Assembly (NCBI GenBank): GCA_028023455.1
Contig: JAQFVV010000288.1
Span: 558,001-622,000, forward strand
DNA: 64,000 nt
From: Epiperipatus broadwayi
Lineage: Eukaryota > Onychophora > Udeonychophora > Euonychophora > Peripatidae
Direction: 5' to 3'
Positions within the stretch are counted from its first letter, which is position 1. Every line of letters begins with the position of its first letter. The notes under the pieces were generated by a model, which saw only the letters and a list, made by a program, of their open reading frames with translations, had not been told where the DNA came from and searched no databases. Shown one piece after another: positions 10,958 to 23,289 of the stretch. A program made the translations under genes and the position numbers.

Positions 10958-12490
10958 ATGAAATTGGTAGAAGATTTTTATCAAGAATTATATAGTAATA
11001 AAGAACAAGTACCTCCTATATCTATTACATCTTCCGAATTGCCCAGAATTTTAACTGAAGAAGTGAGAAATGCAATTAAATGTATGAAAAAAGGAAAGGC
11101 TCCAGGTAATGATGGAATTATAATTGATATATTAAAAGAAGCAGGTGAAGAAACAGAAAAAATATTAGCAAAGTTATATACCAAATGTCTAAATGATAAA
11201 GATGTACCGGATGATTGGAAGAATGCAGTAATAATATTAATATTTAAAAAAGGTGATAAAGAAGATATTAGAAATTACAGACCTATCAGTCTTTTATCAG
11301 TTTTATATAAAATTTTTACCAAGATAATTACAACTCGTCTACAGAGAACCTTGGATTTCCACCAACCAAGAGAACAAGCTGGATTTAAAAGTGGTTTTAG
11401 TACAGTAGATCATATTCAGGTATTGAGAGAAGTTATAGAAAGGACAAATGAATATCAGTTGTCATTATGTTTTGGATTTGTAAATTATGAAAAGGCATTT
11501 GATTCTATAAACATTTCTTCAGTGATTAAAGCATTGGATCATCAAGGTATAGATCCAGGATATTGTCATATTTTGAAGAATATTTTTAAAAATGCAACAG
11601 CAACAATTAGATTACATAATGATACTGGGAAAGTCAACATTGAGAAATGTGTAAGACAAGGTGGCTCCATATCTCCAAAACTTTTTACAGCAGTGCTGCA
11701 AGAAGTATTTTGTGGATTAAAATGGGAAACTAAAGGAGTGAAAGTAAATGGAGATTATTTAAGTCATTTAGATTTCACAGATGATGTAGTTGTTTTTGCA
11801 AATAATGCTTCAGAGCTGCAGGATATGTTTCAGGAATTATCAGATGAAAGTAGGAAAGTAGGACTAAAGATAAATATTAAAAAGACTAAAGTAATGTTTA
11901 ATCGATTTGCTCAAAATATGAAAATAAAGATTGATTATGATGAATTAGAAGAAGTTAACAGTTACAAATACCTTGGTCAGATTATTAATACAGATGGAAA
12001 CATAATGGAAGAAATTAATCATAGAATTAAACTTGGTTGGAGTGCTTTTGGTAGAAATAACTTGATACTAAAAGGAAATATGCCAATGTGTTTGAAAAGG
12101 AAGGTTTTTAACAAATGTGTTTTACCAGTTCTTACTTATGAATCTGAGACTTGGGCACTTAATAGAAGAGCAATACAGAGACTGCAGACCACTCAAAGAA
12201 GTATGGAGAGATGTATGTTGGTAGTAACAAGAAGAGATCGAAAATGCAATGTATGGGTAAGAGAACAAACAGGTGTTACTGCCCTCTTTGAAAAAATTAA
12301 AAGATTGAAGTGGAGTTGGGCTGGACATATTGTTAGAAGAGATGATAATAGATGGATAATTGAAATTTTTAACTGGATTCCAAGAGATTGTAAAAGACCC
12401 AGAAAGAGACCACATGTGAGATGGATGGATGAAATAAGAAAGTGTGCAGGGGTGATGTGGAGAAGAGAAGCTGAAGATCGGAGAAGATGA
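10958..12490 (+). CDS. RTE LINE reverse transcriptase (3' half of split ORF, inactive)
   Basis: 510 codons. RT landmarks: GKAPGNDG (47-53), NYRPISLL (106-113), motif A region [10 protein letters not shown] (174-183), RQGGSISP (233-240), FTDD (273-276, the YxDD box), INIKKTK and YLGQIIN thumb blocks, and the C-terminal SETWALNRR and WSWAGHI...RR blocks typical of RTE/BovB. The motif A aspartate is replaced by asparagine (N176), which should abolish polymerisation. A TGG-to-TGA change at about 12487-12489 ends the frame roughly 14 codons before the end seen in the copy at 23603-23938. The true protein is continuous with the endonuclease upstream; Met at 10958 is just the first ATG after the frameshift. 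Confidence 0.88.
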   Translation: MKLVEDFYQELYSNKEQVPPISITSSELPRILTEEVRNAIKCMKKGKAPGNDGIIIDILKEAGEETEKILAKLYTKCLNDKDVPDDWKNAVIILIFKKGDKEDIRNYRPISLLSVLYKIFTKIITTRLQRTLDFHQPREQAGFKSGFSTVDHIQVLREVIERTNEYQLSLCFGFVNYEKAFDSINISSVIKALDHQGIDPGYCHILKNIFKNATATIRLHNDTGKVNIEKCVRQGGSISPKLFTAVLQEVFCGLKWETKGVKVNGDYLSHLDFTDDVVVFANNASELQDMFQELSDESRKVGLKINIKKTKVMFNRFAQNMKIKIDYDELEEVNSYKYLGQIINTDGNIMEEINHRIKLGWSAFGRNNLILKGNMPMCLKRKVFNKCVLPVLTYESETWALNRRAIQRLQTTQRSMERCMLVVTRRDRKCNVWVREQTGVTALFEKIKRLKWSWAGHIVRRDDNRWIIEIFNWIPRDCKRPRKRPHVRWMDEIRKCAGVMWRREAEDRRR

Positions 12491-12573
12491 ATTAAACTTG
12501 GAGAGACCATCATCCTGCAGTGGATTGATAATGGTTGATAATGATGATGATTATATATATATATATATATATT

Positions 12574-15500
12574 GTCTAACCATGTTATTGTGACATAACT
12601 CATGCATGTATAATGATATCTCCCACAGCTTCAAGTGGGCATATTTATGAGCATGGTTTATATCCCATCTCAAGCACCAATCTTACACTTTGATAAGAAT
12701 TATACCCACCGTAAACATAAATAAGGGTTCTGTAGAAACATATACAAAGGGTAGCACATCCAGACTAGCTCTATCTCAAGGTCTGGGGAACATGGTCTAA
12801 TGAGAGAATGAAGCAAAGAAGATTCATGACTTCATTACATATATCTACTTATACTACACTATAATTTACCTGTTTATAAAACTATTACCCTAGCCCAGAA
12901 GTTATAACAAAATTAAGCTATATGCTACTACACTAGTTACCATTAAATTCCAAGTTTTATACATGCATATACATATCTTAATATTCATGCGCACAACCCA
13001 TTTATTCCGATACACACATATATGCTTCACATATATACAGCAACGAAAGAGTGTAATTACACATCAGAGTTGTTTGTTTAATGTTTTTTTTTTATTTAAA
13101 CAAATATTTATTATGGTATTTAACATAGAAGTAACACAGGTCTATTGAACATATATATAGAGAGAAAAGATCAAGTTACCTTAATTACGATCGAATGTCC
13201 ACATGGTCATAGCTAACAGTCTGCATATTTATAATCCTAATGAAATACTGGCCTTATCGGAATTTGTTGATCCTAAAGATGGTAAACAGTCCACAATGAG
13301 ATATGTCAATTGGTCTCTAGAGTTAAAGTAGATGATCTCACTTGCTTAGAGGTCCTAGCTGCACGTGCTTCGTCACCATTACTCTTGATAATTTTAAGAC
13401 AGCGAATCTTCATAAATCCAATTCAGGTTAGTCCTACAATAACAATCCACTGGGCTGGTCTGACGAAACTCACACTATTATAATTACCCCAAAGATTTCA
13501 ATGGGAATATTACTAAAACCTCTTAATCAATTATCCATTAATCAAATCCAAAATCCACGCACCATCCCCTTTTTTCTTTCCTTTCCAATAACACTCTACC
13601 CTTTTTTCCTTTTCTTTCCTCAATAAAAAAAGTTCTTTTCTTTTACACCTTTTAACTTCGCATTTTCTCTTATCGATTCGTATGCTGCAAACCGGATCTT
13701 CCATTGTTTCAGAATGCCAACTTGACCAGTTCTAAGACTTCTTGCAGACAGAATCATTAAGTGACACTGCCTGCAGCAACCACTTCATTCTATTTCTGTA
13801 GCTTTATATGTTCAATGAATTCATCAAGAAACATGTGTCACCACCCATATTATTAAAATGTAGAATTTAAACATTAACGACAACAAAATATATATGTATA
13901 ACAAATAACAAATTTATACAACTCCATATATAATTACCTCTTGTCAATCTCACATATAACCATTAATATTTATACACACCTTATAATAGCACACATACAA
14001 CTATATATACAGACCTACAGTCCATCCTTTAACAGATTACATATTACTTTCACACTCTTTGTAACAGGGTTTGAATGACTATTTCTATATATCTTTTCAC
14101 ATATACACAGGCACTCCATATCAACACTTGCAATTAATGCTCTATATTGCATTATCTCTTGTATTCGAACCCTGTCTGTTACAATATATATATATATTGT
14201 TTCCATTTTTAAATATATATATACTTTCCATTTTTAAAAATATATATATACTATAGACTACATTTATTTATTATTTTCGATATTGGCTATATAATATATT
14301 CCCATCATTAAAATTTTATCTGAATAAACCGTTCTAATTTCTTTGTTTAGCTTTTTTTTAAAAAATCATAATATTTTTTTTTAAATTTACAAGTTATTGG
14401 AAACATGTCTGATCATTCATCTTGTATGAAAATATTCTGTTTGCTTCCTTAATTTTCCAAATGGAAAATAATAAAAAATTGACATTTGTGGAAACTCTTA
14501 CTCAGTGTCCATTTTGTAAAAAAAAATGTTTGAAAAATAACTGCTTCAACAAAGTTGACTTTTCATGTCAAACACACAATTTTAAAGGAAAAAAATCGTA
14601 ATTGTTTTTCTTTTTATACCCACTTTCATTTCCATTGTTTATTTACAATGTGTGCCTATTGTTGTATTATGTAAATATTGTGATTATTGATTCATTTTTA
14701 AAAAAATATTATTATTATTATCCCCTTCTAATATTCAGTTGCTTAGTACAGTACTTGATTTTTGCCCATTACTATGATTGTTTTTTCATCATTTAAGTCA
14801 TTGTCTACATTTATTACAGATGCACAAGATCGTCAACACAGTACAATAATTATATATATATATAAGGTTATATGAATTTTTCCAATGTTTCTATTTCTTT
14901 ACTAAACACTAGAATTAATTTTATTACATATATATATATCTGTGTGTGTGTGATTTCATGGTAAATGATCTACCATTTCCACTATTTAATACAACCGTAT
15001 GGTGGTGTTCTAATTGTTTATGCATTTATATTTTCAACAGTGCTTTAGCAAAATATATTATTTACTTTATATTAACACCCTAATTAAAAAACAAAGCAAT
15101 CCAATATTTCATGTAGCTAAGGTTTGTGTGGGTGTAATTTTAAGATACCCTCACAATTTCTCTCTCCTACACAGGATTAAAATTTTACTTATTGATCAAA
15201 ATTTTACTTCCTAATGAGCATAAAGTATGTTTGTTTTTGGCATATTAATTTCCTTGTTATCAGTGAAAGATCACAACACTTACTTTCCTATGTTTCCTCT
15301 CCAATCCCTCAATTTTAAACACCTATCTTGGCATTTCCTCTCTTAATAACTATGTATCATTCCAAGTTAGAATCCAGCTTAGGGTAAAAAGATAAATTTT
15401 TTTTTTCTTATTTTGAACTTCATGTTTGGATCCTGACCATATATATATATATATATATATATATATTCTAGATGATATATATCTTTGTCCACTAATCTCT

Positions 15501-15820
15501 CTCCTGCTCTTATCTAGAGTCCTATCAGATTTTGAGGATTATCCATTGCCACATGTGGATTGACTCAAAAAATGTGGTTATTCCTAAAGCATCTCAGCAT
15601 ATTTACTCTTATAAATACTATGTATTATTCATTACTACCTAATAACATTTTTTTATGTTCTCCTATCTTTTTTTCTTAACTTATTTACTACTGCTAACTC
15701 TATTTGCATTATTTTGGGATGTAATTAATAATTGTATACTTATATTGATTGACCAAGATATGGTTTCAATTACCTGGAATTGTATGTGTTTCTAACTTCT
15801 CCCTTAACACCTAACTAAAA
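12574..15820. other. AT-rich DNA with short TA arrays
   Basis: No convincing coding region. It contains (TA)n tracts near 14185-14255, 14851-14864 and 15441-15466. An inverted pair of tRNA box-B-like words (AGGGTTTGAAT near 14066 and ATTCGAACCCT near 14162) may mark degenerate SINE ends. A pyrimidine-rich stretch lies near 13564-13620. Confidence 0.5.
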
Positions 15821-15829
15821 TTCATTAGA

Positions 15830-16650
15830 GCCAGCCTGATTTACCATGGTACATGACCCTTCAAACTGTGGGTAAATTTTGTGATACTTTTTCTCACAGG
15901 GGTTAATTATGTGATGAGCTTTGATAAATACTTTGTCACCAATTTGAAATTTATAAGGATATTTATTCTCATTCTTATTTCTTTGTTTTGCTTAATTCAG
16001 TATCTGTTCATGGGCTTTTAACCTAGTCACTTCTGCATCTATTTCATGATGTATTGTGCTAGGTATATATTTGGTAAACAATGTAAGTATGAATTTATTA
16101 AAATGTAATTTGAAGGGCATTCTATTTGCTTCACCCACTCCTTATGCTCATCCTTTAGGTAGGTCTTAAACAACCATCCAAGTTCCCACATTATGCAATC
16201 ACAAGGGTTAGATGGTGGATTTCAAATGGATATAAGCACATGTTTGATCTGACATTTTCCCACCCAATTTTTCCATTTCTTGGATAGGAAAGCAGTGCCA
16301 TGATCTGTTAATATGGTCTTAGGCTTTCCTATCCTAATGAATTGGAGGCAGTCTAATACTTTGATGGTATTTCTAGTATTAGCCTGGGGTATTGGATATA
16401 CTTTTTTTCTATTAAATGAGGTCAGATGCCCATAGTAATCTAATGCTAAAATTTCATTTTGTCTTTAAGGTATTATTGATTTAGTCAAATATGCGTAATT
16501 ATGGTTTACTGGCTTTGTGTTTAAGCACACAAGATCATGTCATAGTGAATGTAAGATGTATTTATACATTGTTGGCCAGTAAAACCAGTTTTTAAGCATA
16601 TGTTCCATTTTATGGGCACCATAGTGACCGTATAGACAATAAACTTATAT
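15830..16650 (-). pseudogene. Ty3/gypsy integrase remains
   Basis: Minus-strand blocks in order: a zinc-binding-region signature ending in NWFYWPTM (about 16570-16640, with HYGAHKMEHML just before), the catalytic-core block ILTDHGTAFLSKKW (about 16270-16330), and a C-terminal module with KFQIGDKVFIKAHH and a PQFEGS block that resembles the GPY/F domain (about 15840-15960). Several stops interrupt the frame, notably between core and C-terminus. The integrase would have inserted element cDNA into host chromatin; this copy cannot. Confidence 0.75.
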
Positions 16651-17039
16651 AATGGGTAGGATTGTTAGAGATTTAGGTATTACTACCCTCCACTCTTTGA
16701 TATATAGATTTGGTATATAAAGTAAGTACTTGTGTTCTAGCTTATAATATCCAAGATACTTTGGCACATTCAGAACTTCCCTATCTTTTAATGCATTCAT
16801 GATTTGGATTCAAATGAGATCTCTATATTGTATTTCATGTACAACTTCTACATCATTCTTTATATTGTTACCAATCATTAGATTGACATTAATTATATAG
16901 GCATTGTCTACAGAAATGTGATTTTGATCAGACTTGCATGGGTTTTGACTGAGCACATCTGCCACTACATTCTCAGATCCTTTACAGTATTATATACTGT
17001 AGTTGAATTCTTGTAATAGCAGATTTCATCTAACCAGAA

Positions 17040-18110
17040 AGATATTGGTGAGATAACTATGATTCAGAAATTTTAGACTTTTGTGATCAGTGATCACCTC
17101 TGATCCAAAAAACATCTGTCGAAACTTCTGGAAGGTCTATATTATTGCTAGTGCCTCTTTTTCTGTTAATGTATATTTGATTTCTGGACCTTTCAAGAAC
17201 CAGCTAATAAAATAGAGGACACCAGATTGATGATCCTTCTGGATTTGTGATAAAGTTACCCCAATCCAAAACCACTGCTGTTCGTTTGGACAATGAATGG
17301 TTTGTTAAAATCAGGAAAAGCTAACACGATTTGCTGTAAAAATCCTGTTTTAATCTCCTCTACTGCCTTATTTTGCTCCACAGTTTACTTCCCCCTTTCA
17401 TCTTTCCAGATCAATTTTAGCAATGGTTCCATGCAGTCTGAGAACTTTTGGTAGAAACCAATTGTAGAAGTTACACAATCCTAAATATGACCTAATCTGT
17501 TTCTTATTGGTTGGCTTGGGAAAGGTCTGGATGGCACTGATCTTATCAGGATGAGGTCTTATCCCATTGCATCCAAAAATATGGCCTAAGAAGACCCATT
17601 ACACTACAAACTAGTGTGTTCTTCTTGAAGTTGATTTTACTTCCTTTTTATAACACTCAAAAAAATAATTTTAGATGTTGAAAATGTTCCTCAATTGTGG
17701 TTAATGCAATGATAACATTATCCACATAAATGTTTGTGATCTGTTTGACCTCAGAAGATAGGGTTTGATCCAGACACCAGATCATGTCAGCACCACTATT
17801 AATAAATCCTAAGGTCATCCTATTAAACTGATAGGTAAAACCCTCATATTGGAAGGCAGTGTATTGGCAATCATCTGAATGGAGTTCAATCTGCCAATAG
17901 CTGGAAATGAGATCGAAAGGAAAAAATACTTTTATTTCCAAATCTTATAAATAAATCATAGATAGGTGATGGTATGTTCCTATCTGGAATTTTAATTTTG
18001 TTTAGTTGTCTAGCATCTAAACAAAAACTCATTGACCCATCTTTCTTCTTCACAGTTACAACTGGATTACAATAAGATGAAGAACATTTGGAAATAATAC
18101 CCCCAGTCTA
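17040..18110 (-). pseudogene. Ty3/gypsy reverse transcriptase and RNase H remains
   Basis: RT begins with the block PVVTVKKKDGS and CLDARQLNK (about 18000-18090, minus). A longer open stretch at 17657-17941 follows with FDLISSYWQIEL, LGFINSGADM and IYVDN. The YxDD box reads YVDN, so one catalytic aspartate is lost. RNase H follows with YTLTEKEALAII and ITDHKSLKFL (about 17040-17200). Stops and frameshifts lie between blocks. Block order and wording assign it to Ty3/gypsy rather than BEL or copia. Confidence 0.8.
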
Positions 18111-18503
18111 ACATTTTATTTAGCTGTTTAGATATCTCTTCCCAATACTTATATGGAATAGGGTATAATTTAGATTGAAATGGTTGGTCATGAATTAAGT
18201 TTTATCCTTTGCTGGAAACCCTATATTATACCTGATATTTCTGAGAAAATAGGGCTGAATTCATTAATAATAGACTGTAGCTTTATTTCACCCTTGCTTC
18301 TAAGCAAATTGAATTCTGTGATCTTACTTTCTATTAACTCATCATGGACCATGCATATTATACTATCAACTTCTGGTAAGTCATATTTTTGACACAATGT
18401 CATTCCTACAACCTCATTAACCTAACTACCTTTTTTTAAAAATCAATGTTGCAATGGTTCATGTGAAGGAAATTTGTCCCTAAGATGACTTTCATGTATC
18501 AAG

Positions 18504-18767
18504 TCACTTAAAATGAGAAAAATATGATAGAGTGATTTGGATGATCTTGATTTGGACCCAGATTTGTTTACGCAACAGTTTGGCTTTTCTGTTATTAGCC
18601 ATGGTAACTTGAGTTGATTTCAGTGGTAGGGTCTTGATGTTAGGATTTCTGGTCAGAACCTTATGGTAGAATATGTATGACACCACTGATACCTGGCTAC
18701 CCGAGTTTAATAATGCTGCAACTGGTAAATCTTCAAATAACAAGTCTATCATGGGGCAGCTTTGCAA
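18504..18767 (-). pseudogene. Ty3/gypsy aspartic protease remains
   Basis: The block VAALLNSGSQVSVVS matches the retropepsin active site, where DSG or DTG is expected. Here the catalytic aspartate is asparagine (codon at about 18705-18707). It lies between the gag-like stretch and RT, as expected. Not functional. Confidence 0.7.
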
Positions 18768-18869
18768 TGCATAAATCTCATAAACACATCAGGTTTGTGA
18801 TTTCCTTATTTATGATTTGATATGTGTTTACCAGGGTTTTGTTGGCATTTTGAGGTGGGTAACATAAGT

Positions 18870-19727
18870 TCAAGTACCCTTTCCCTTTAGTTTCTGTTGT
18901 ATTTTGGGTGACTTATTACTACACCTGGGTTTAGGAAATTCTCCTGGGCAGTTTAGAAGTTTTGACCTAGATTTGTTGTTGCCAACATGTTTTTCTTTGG
19001 TGACCAAGTACATGGGAAAATTTTGTGGTAATGACTTCCCCTTCCAATGGTATGGGTTATTGTTATTTTTCCATCTCTCATAATGAATCATGTCTAGGGT
19101 AGGCTCCTCTTTTCTTTTTTCTAGGGTCTGGTTCAATATATTAGCATTATTTAAGTCTATGCTATTAAGAAACTCTGCAACTTGCTCAATGCCTTTGGCA
19201 TCGGTGCATAATTGACTGTTCTATCCTCAAAGGCAAGTTCTTAATAATTCTAATAATTGCAGTCTTGCTTAGGTGTCAAGGGTCCAGTGTTCGCAGCTTG
19301 CTAACCTGGTGATGAAAAAACTTAGTCATGATTTTCTCTAGTGCTCATTTGTATTTCTCTTGAAATAAGTGATAAAATAAGGCCTCCTGTTTTTCTTTAT
19401 CCCAAAAGTTATTTACCAGTAGGGTTTGATATCTCTTGTAAGGGGATGGGGCTTGATGTAAGGATTCCTACCACATCAGCATGTTTCCCTGTAAGTGACT
19501 ATAAGCACCCATCACTTTTTTAGATTCAGTCAACTCCTAATTCACAGAGAAGTATAATTTAAGACATTTTAGGTGTTCTATGGGGGCTTCATTAGCTAAT
19601 ATCTTAGAAGTTTTTGAGTTTAACAAATTGATTGATCATACTGCATCAAGTGGACACATGATTTATCTGGTTCATCAGGTGTCATATCAGGTGTTAACTG
19701 TTGCACATCCAAGTTGCCTTGAGACAT
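18870..19727 (-). pseudogene. Ty3/gypsy gag remains
   Basis: It begins at an ATG at 19727 (MSQGNLDVQQL). The frame is then broken repeatedly; an 88-codon open piece at 18870-19136 is rich in Lys, Asn and Pro, as nucleocapsid regions often are, but a clean CCHC knuckle is not visible. The assignment rests mainly on position just before the protease. Confidence 0.5.
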
Positions 19728-19775
19728 GTTCAGGGTAGTTTCTCCATAGTCACATAGTTTAATGCAGCCACCAAG

Positions 19776-21199
19776 ATTTTAAAAATAATTTAGCAGTGTA
19801 TCAGCTGTAAATTGCAGTGAGTTTGTCTAATGCAATATTTTAATTCCAAACTTATAGGAATGTAATGTATTTTATTTTTGCCAAGAGTAACTGTAACATG
19901 AATACTCATTTCATTTTTATATATTATAATTGTAGTTGCAAAAAGCACTACCTAATGTAAGACATGTAATTACACATTTGATAACAGCATCTACTGGCAG
20001 GTAACATTTAAGTAATATTGTGTATATTTCCTTATATTTCTTATTATTAATAAATTTATAGTCTATTACTTAATTGTCATTGTTGGTTTATTTTCTGTAT
20101 GCAAAATATATGTTAAGTATATGCGTGTTTGCAAAATGTTTGCAAAGTTTTATCTTGAGTCCTAATATTATTTAAATTCCAAAAATCTCAATATGCCAGA
20201 TAAGCACATTTTATGCAGATCTCAACAAGTCACTGTTTATGATAATTTTTTATGAGAATTTTAATTGAAGATGGGAATTGCAAATTTCGCAATAAATATT
20301 TATTTGACATTCTGACTGCACATTATTCCATTTATTTTATGAAACAAAATTAATGAAGTTAATTTAAATTATTTTATTGTGTTGTCAAGGACGATGGAAG
20401 GCTATAAAGGGTACCCTTATCTTTCTATTATTCTGACTGATATCTTGGATAAAAGGCTAAAATGTTCAAATTTTTTATCAATTATTTTATTTCAATATTA
20501 ATCATGTTTATCACTTCTTTAAATAACTATAATTATTATTATTATTATTATTATTGTTAAGTGAAGTGAATGTCTCCTATAGCCTACCAGAATGTTAGTT
20601 ATGTATGACAACACAATACTATAAAATACTTTTTTAAATTTACATAAGAACCCTGAGGTCACCATCATTATTTCTAATTCTTTGAATTAATTAATTATTA
20701 TTATTATAACCATGATGTGGCATAAGAATTTTATTCCAATTGTATCCTAAAAAATACATTTATTTTCATAATTACTCTGCAAGAGTAGAGTTATTTCAGA
20801 TCATATTGGCAAATTATTTCCTACTTTATAAGATACCGGAGAAGATGTAAAAACCCATGAGAATATACTATTATTTTAAAAAATGTAAATGTTTGTAACT
20901 CAGAGTCTATGTTTTTGATAAAGGGAGAAATCTATTTTGTTGTAAATTATTAATCTAGGGAATGATTGCAATTTTCCTCTCTTCGCAAGTTATTTATAAG
21001 GTTTTATTTTATTATTTTTAATTTCTTTCTTTATCTTAACTGCATATCTCTGCAGCAGGATTTTTCATAACTAACTGACCACTGAGCATAGCCCATGCTT
21101 CATTAATATAGATCTATTTCTTTATTTTAAGAGTCTCTCATAATAATGTTATAGATCTTAGATTTTATTCCTTTCTAGCTTTATTTATTTACCCAATTA

Positions 21200-21201
<2 letters not shown>
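19776..21201. other. AT-rich DNA, no gene seen
   Basis: No ORF or element recognised. Short ATT runs occur near 20536 and 20697. The start of this stretch could hold the unrecognised 5' LTR of the gypsy relic. Confidence 0.45.

Positions 21202-21278
<77 letters not shown>
21202..21278. repeat. (TA)n array
   Basis: About 38 uninterrupted TA units, immediately left of the PLE-end palindrome. Confidence 0.95.
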
Positions 21279-21283
<5 letters not shown>

Positions 21284-21459
21284 CATATTTTGGGGTTATC
21301 GTGTTAAAAACTTTTAATATCAATTTACTGCGTCGACTTGGTCACACAAGCCATCCATGGCTTGTGTGAAAGTGAACGTGTAAATTGATATTAAAGTTTT
21401 TAACACGGATGAACCAAAATATGTATTTTATATATTTAACCCGTGCAAATCTTCGTTTT

Positions 21460-21463
<4 letters not shown>
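21276..21463. mobile_element. Head-to-head PLE termini forming a palindrome
   Basis: Two inverted copies of the Penelope 3' terminal sequence meet near 21357. Each arm carries the ATTGATATTAAA and AGTTTTTAACACG words and TATGTATTTTATAT found at the end of the copies at 36420-36490 and 47050-47095. At the centre the word CTTGTGTGA appears in both orientations. No coding sequence remains. The right arm keeps the terminal GCAAATCTTCGTTTTAAC and then enters (TA)n. Confidence 0.75.

Positions 21464-21509
<46 letters not shown>
21464..21509. repeat. (TA)n array
   Basis: About 23 TA units directly following the PLE terminus. Confidence 0.95.
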
Positions 21510-21510
<1 letters not shown>

Positions 21511-21514
<4 letters not shown>

Positions 21515-21722
21515 TAAGCACTCAGTTTACATTAAGATAGCAAATCTTTTAACTTTAATGGGCAAATTTCAATCTTCCCCTCTCTCCAACAGGGCTTAGA
21601 GCATTCCATCCTCGAATTTTCAATGAAATGGGTCACTGAGGAATTGGAGAGTGAAGAAGATTATACCTTGTCCATTAAACTTTAAAAAATTGCTATCTTA
21701 ATATAAACTGAGCACTGATTGT
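21511..21722. repeat. Imperfect inverted repeat, about 80-bp arms
   Basis: Left arm 21511-21590 and right arm about 21645-21722 are reverse complements with scattered mismatches (CACTCAGTTTACATTAAGAT pairs with ATCTTAATATAAACTGAGCA). The right arm alone recurs at about 22087-22150. It starts right next to the (TA)n array, like the PLE ends in this window. Confidence 0.7.
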
Positions 21723-22360
21723 TTATATGTGTAGGAGATGGTGATCTGAACCAATTGATGAGTGTTGGTATAGCATGATATTAGAGATCATTTATTAGAT
21801 AGATGTAGGGAGCTTGAAAGTTTGAGTTCAAGTCTCTTATAATTATATTATGTTTAGTGTGTACAATATACATATATTTAAATATTACATATTCAAACAG
21901 TATTCTGCTCATCCCTATTCTGTATAATTAAATAGACATTATATGTTCATATGTGTGAGGAATCAGATTGACTTAACGTCAACATGGGTATGATAGTAAT
22001 ATTAGCATCAATAAGGGTTTTGAGCCATTCATCTTTGAATTTTTAATGAAAAGGATGATTGAAGAATTGGAGAATGGAGAAGATTTGAAGTTTGTCCATT
22101 AAAGTTTAAAGATTTGCTACCTTAATATAAACTGAGTACTGACTAAATAAATGTGCAGAAGATAGTGATCTGGACCAACTAATGAGTGCTGCATTAGCAT
22201 GAAATCCATACATTGTAGATCATTTATCTCTTACACATGTATGTGGTCATGGGTATCAGTTCTAAAAGATAGATTGGATACCTGTAGGGAGCTTGAAAGT
22301 TTGAGTTCATCTCTTATAATTTCATTAACTCTAGTATGGACAATATATATTGTACCAATC
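21723..22360 (+). repeat. Two copies of an unnamed SINE-like repeat
   Basis: Copy 1 (about 21645-21850) and copy 2 (about 22030-22320) share the words GTGATCTG, ACCAA, ATGAGTG, GTAGGGAGCTTGAAAGTTTG and AGTTCA. AGTTCAAGTCTC near the end resembles a polymerase III B box, so a tRNA-derived SINE is possible; no clear A box was found. Copy 2 carries an insertion of about 60 bases in its middle. Confidence 0.55.
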
Positions 22361-22689
22361 TAGGTCATTACATATTTCTAATAGTTAACGAGAGGAATTT
22401 TGTTGATAGAAAATTTTAAAGAAATCTTATTTTAAAAGTTAGTTTAAATTTCAGAAAAATTTTAATGTGTAAGCTGCTATGTGTTTAGAAAGTATTGAGT
22501 TATATTAACGTAATCTGAATTGTAGTAATATTTGTAAAAGTTGGCATATTTAATTTATATTCTCAGAATTTATATTAAAAATATTTAATAATATTGACTT
22601 CTTAAAAAAATCGCAATTGTGCTCACTATCTTCTTTTAATTATATGCTATTTCGTTATATTGTTGAATAGATTATTTTCAGCATTAGAT

Positions 22690-23060
22690 GAATGATCATT
22701 AGAGTCTCAGTACAGATTTAAAATAAAAATTAATGTTAAACAAGGATGTATATTACCTTCAACTTTGTTTTCAAATTTTTAATTGTTGTTTTTGAAGTGT
22801 TTGGAATTAAATTAATGAAATAGGTATCAATATGAGATGTTCTCTGATGCATTTTTAATGTGAAGTATTAAAAATATAAACAAAATGTTCATATTATTGA
22901 ATTGGGGTTCACAATTAGTCGACAAATATGTCATCTCTGTCAATTCAATAGTCAATCTATAGATTGTATTTAATGTTTTGAATGCAACATATAAAGACAT
23001 TGGTTTAGTAATTAATATTCAAATACTGGAATATATGAACCATCACAGATCGAAGTAAAT
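22690..23060 (+). pseudogene. Decayed LINE reverse transcriptase fragment
   Basis: The block NVKQGCILPSTLFSNF (about 22730-22785) is the LINE RT motif usually read as VRQGCxLSPxLF. A later block, YKDIGLVINIQ (about 22990-23030), matches the GLxINxxKTE region. A stop lies between them, and motif C is not recognisable. It is too eroded for clade assignment. Confidence 0.6.
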
Positions 23061-23289
23061 TTTCAGCTACTTTTAATTTGGAAGTTTGTAAATCTGAAAG
23101 GCTTAAGCAGATTTAAAAATCATAATAGTTTTTTTAAATGGAAAAATGTTGAGGTGCAACACAAACACCATCCTGTTGATGCTACATTTAAAAAATTTAA
23201 ATAATTGATGTAGATTAAGCAACAAAATTAGATACATATGGAGTAGTTATTTTATGTAATCTATGATATAAAATGAATTTTAATTTCCT

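Larger units (their letters stand above)
9455..12573 (+). mobile_element. RTE-type non-LTR retrotransposon, nearly full length
   Basis: Order: 5' UTR, APE endonuclease (9531-10916), reverse transcriptase (10958-12490), very short 3' UTR, then TGATGATGA and (AT)n at 12538-12573. Short 3' UTRs and simple-repeat tails are typical of RTE/BovB-like LINEs. The left limit is set by homology to the inverted 5' segment of the copy at 23290-23963, so the true 5' end may lie further left. One frameshift separates the two halves of what is normally a single polyprotein. Confidence 0.85.
15825..19775 (-). mobile_element. Ty3/gypsy-type LTR retrotransposon relic
   Basis: On the minus strand the order gag, protease, RT, RNase H, integrase is preserved over about 3.9 kb, which defines the Ty3/gypsy layout. 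All domains carry stops or frameshifts, and catalytic residues are lost in at least two. I could not identify long terminal repeats on either side, so the ends given are the outer limits of recognised coding remains. Confidence 0.8.

Noticed and set aside
9990-12603. Minus-strand ORFs over the RTE element
   Set aside because: Shadows of the endonuclease and RT frames; no independent motifs.
14061-14180. Inverted pair of box-B-like words
   Set aside because: Could be two SINE ends, but the flanks show no further symmetry or copies in the window.
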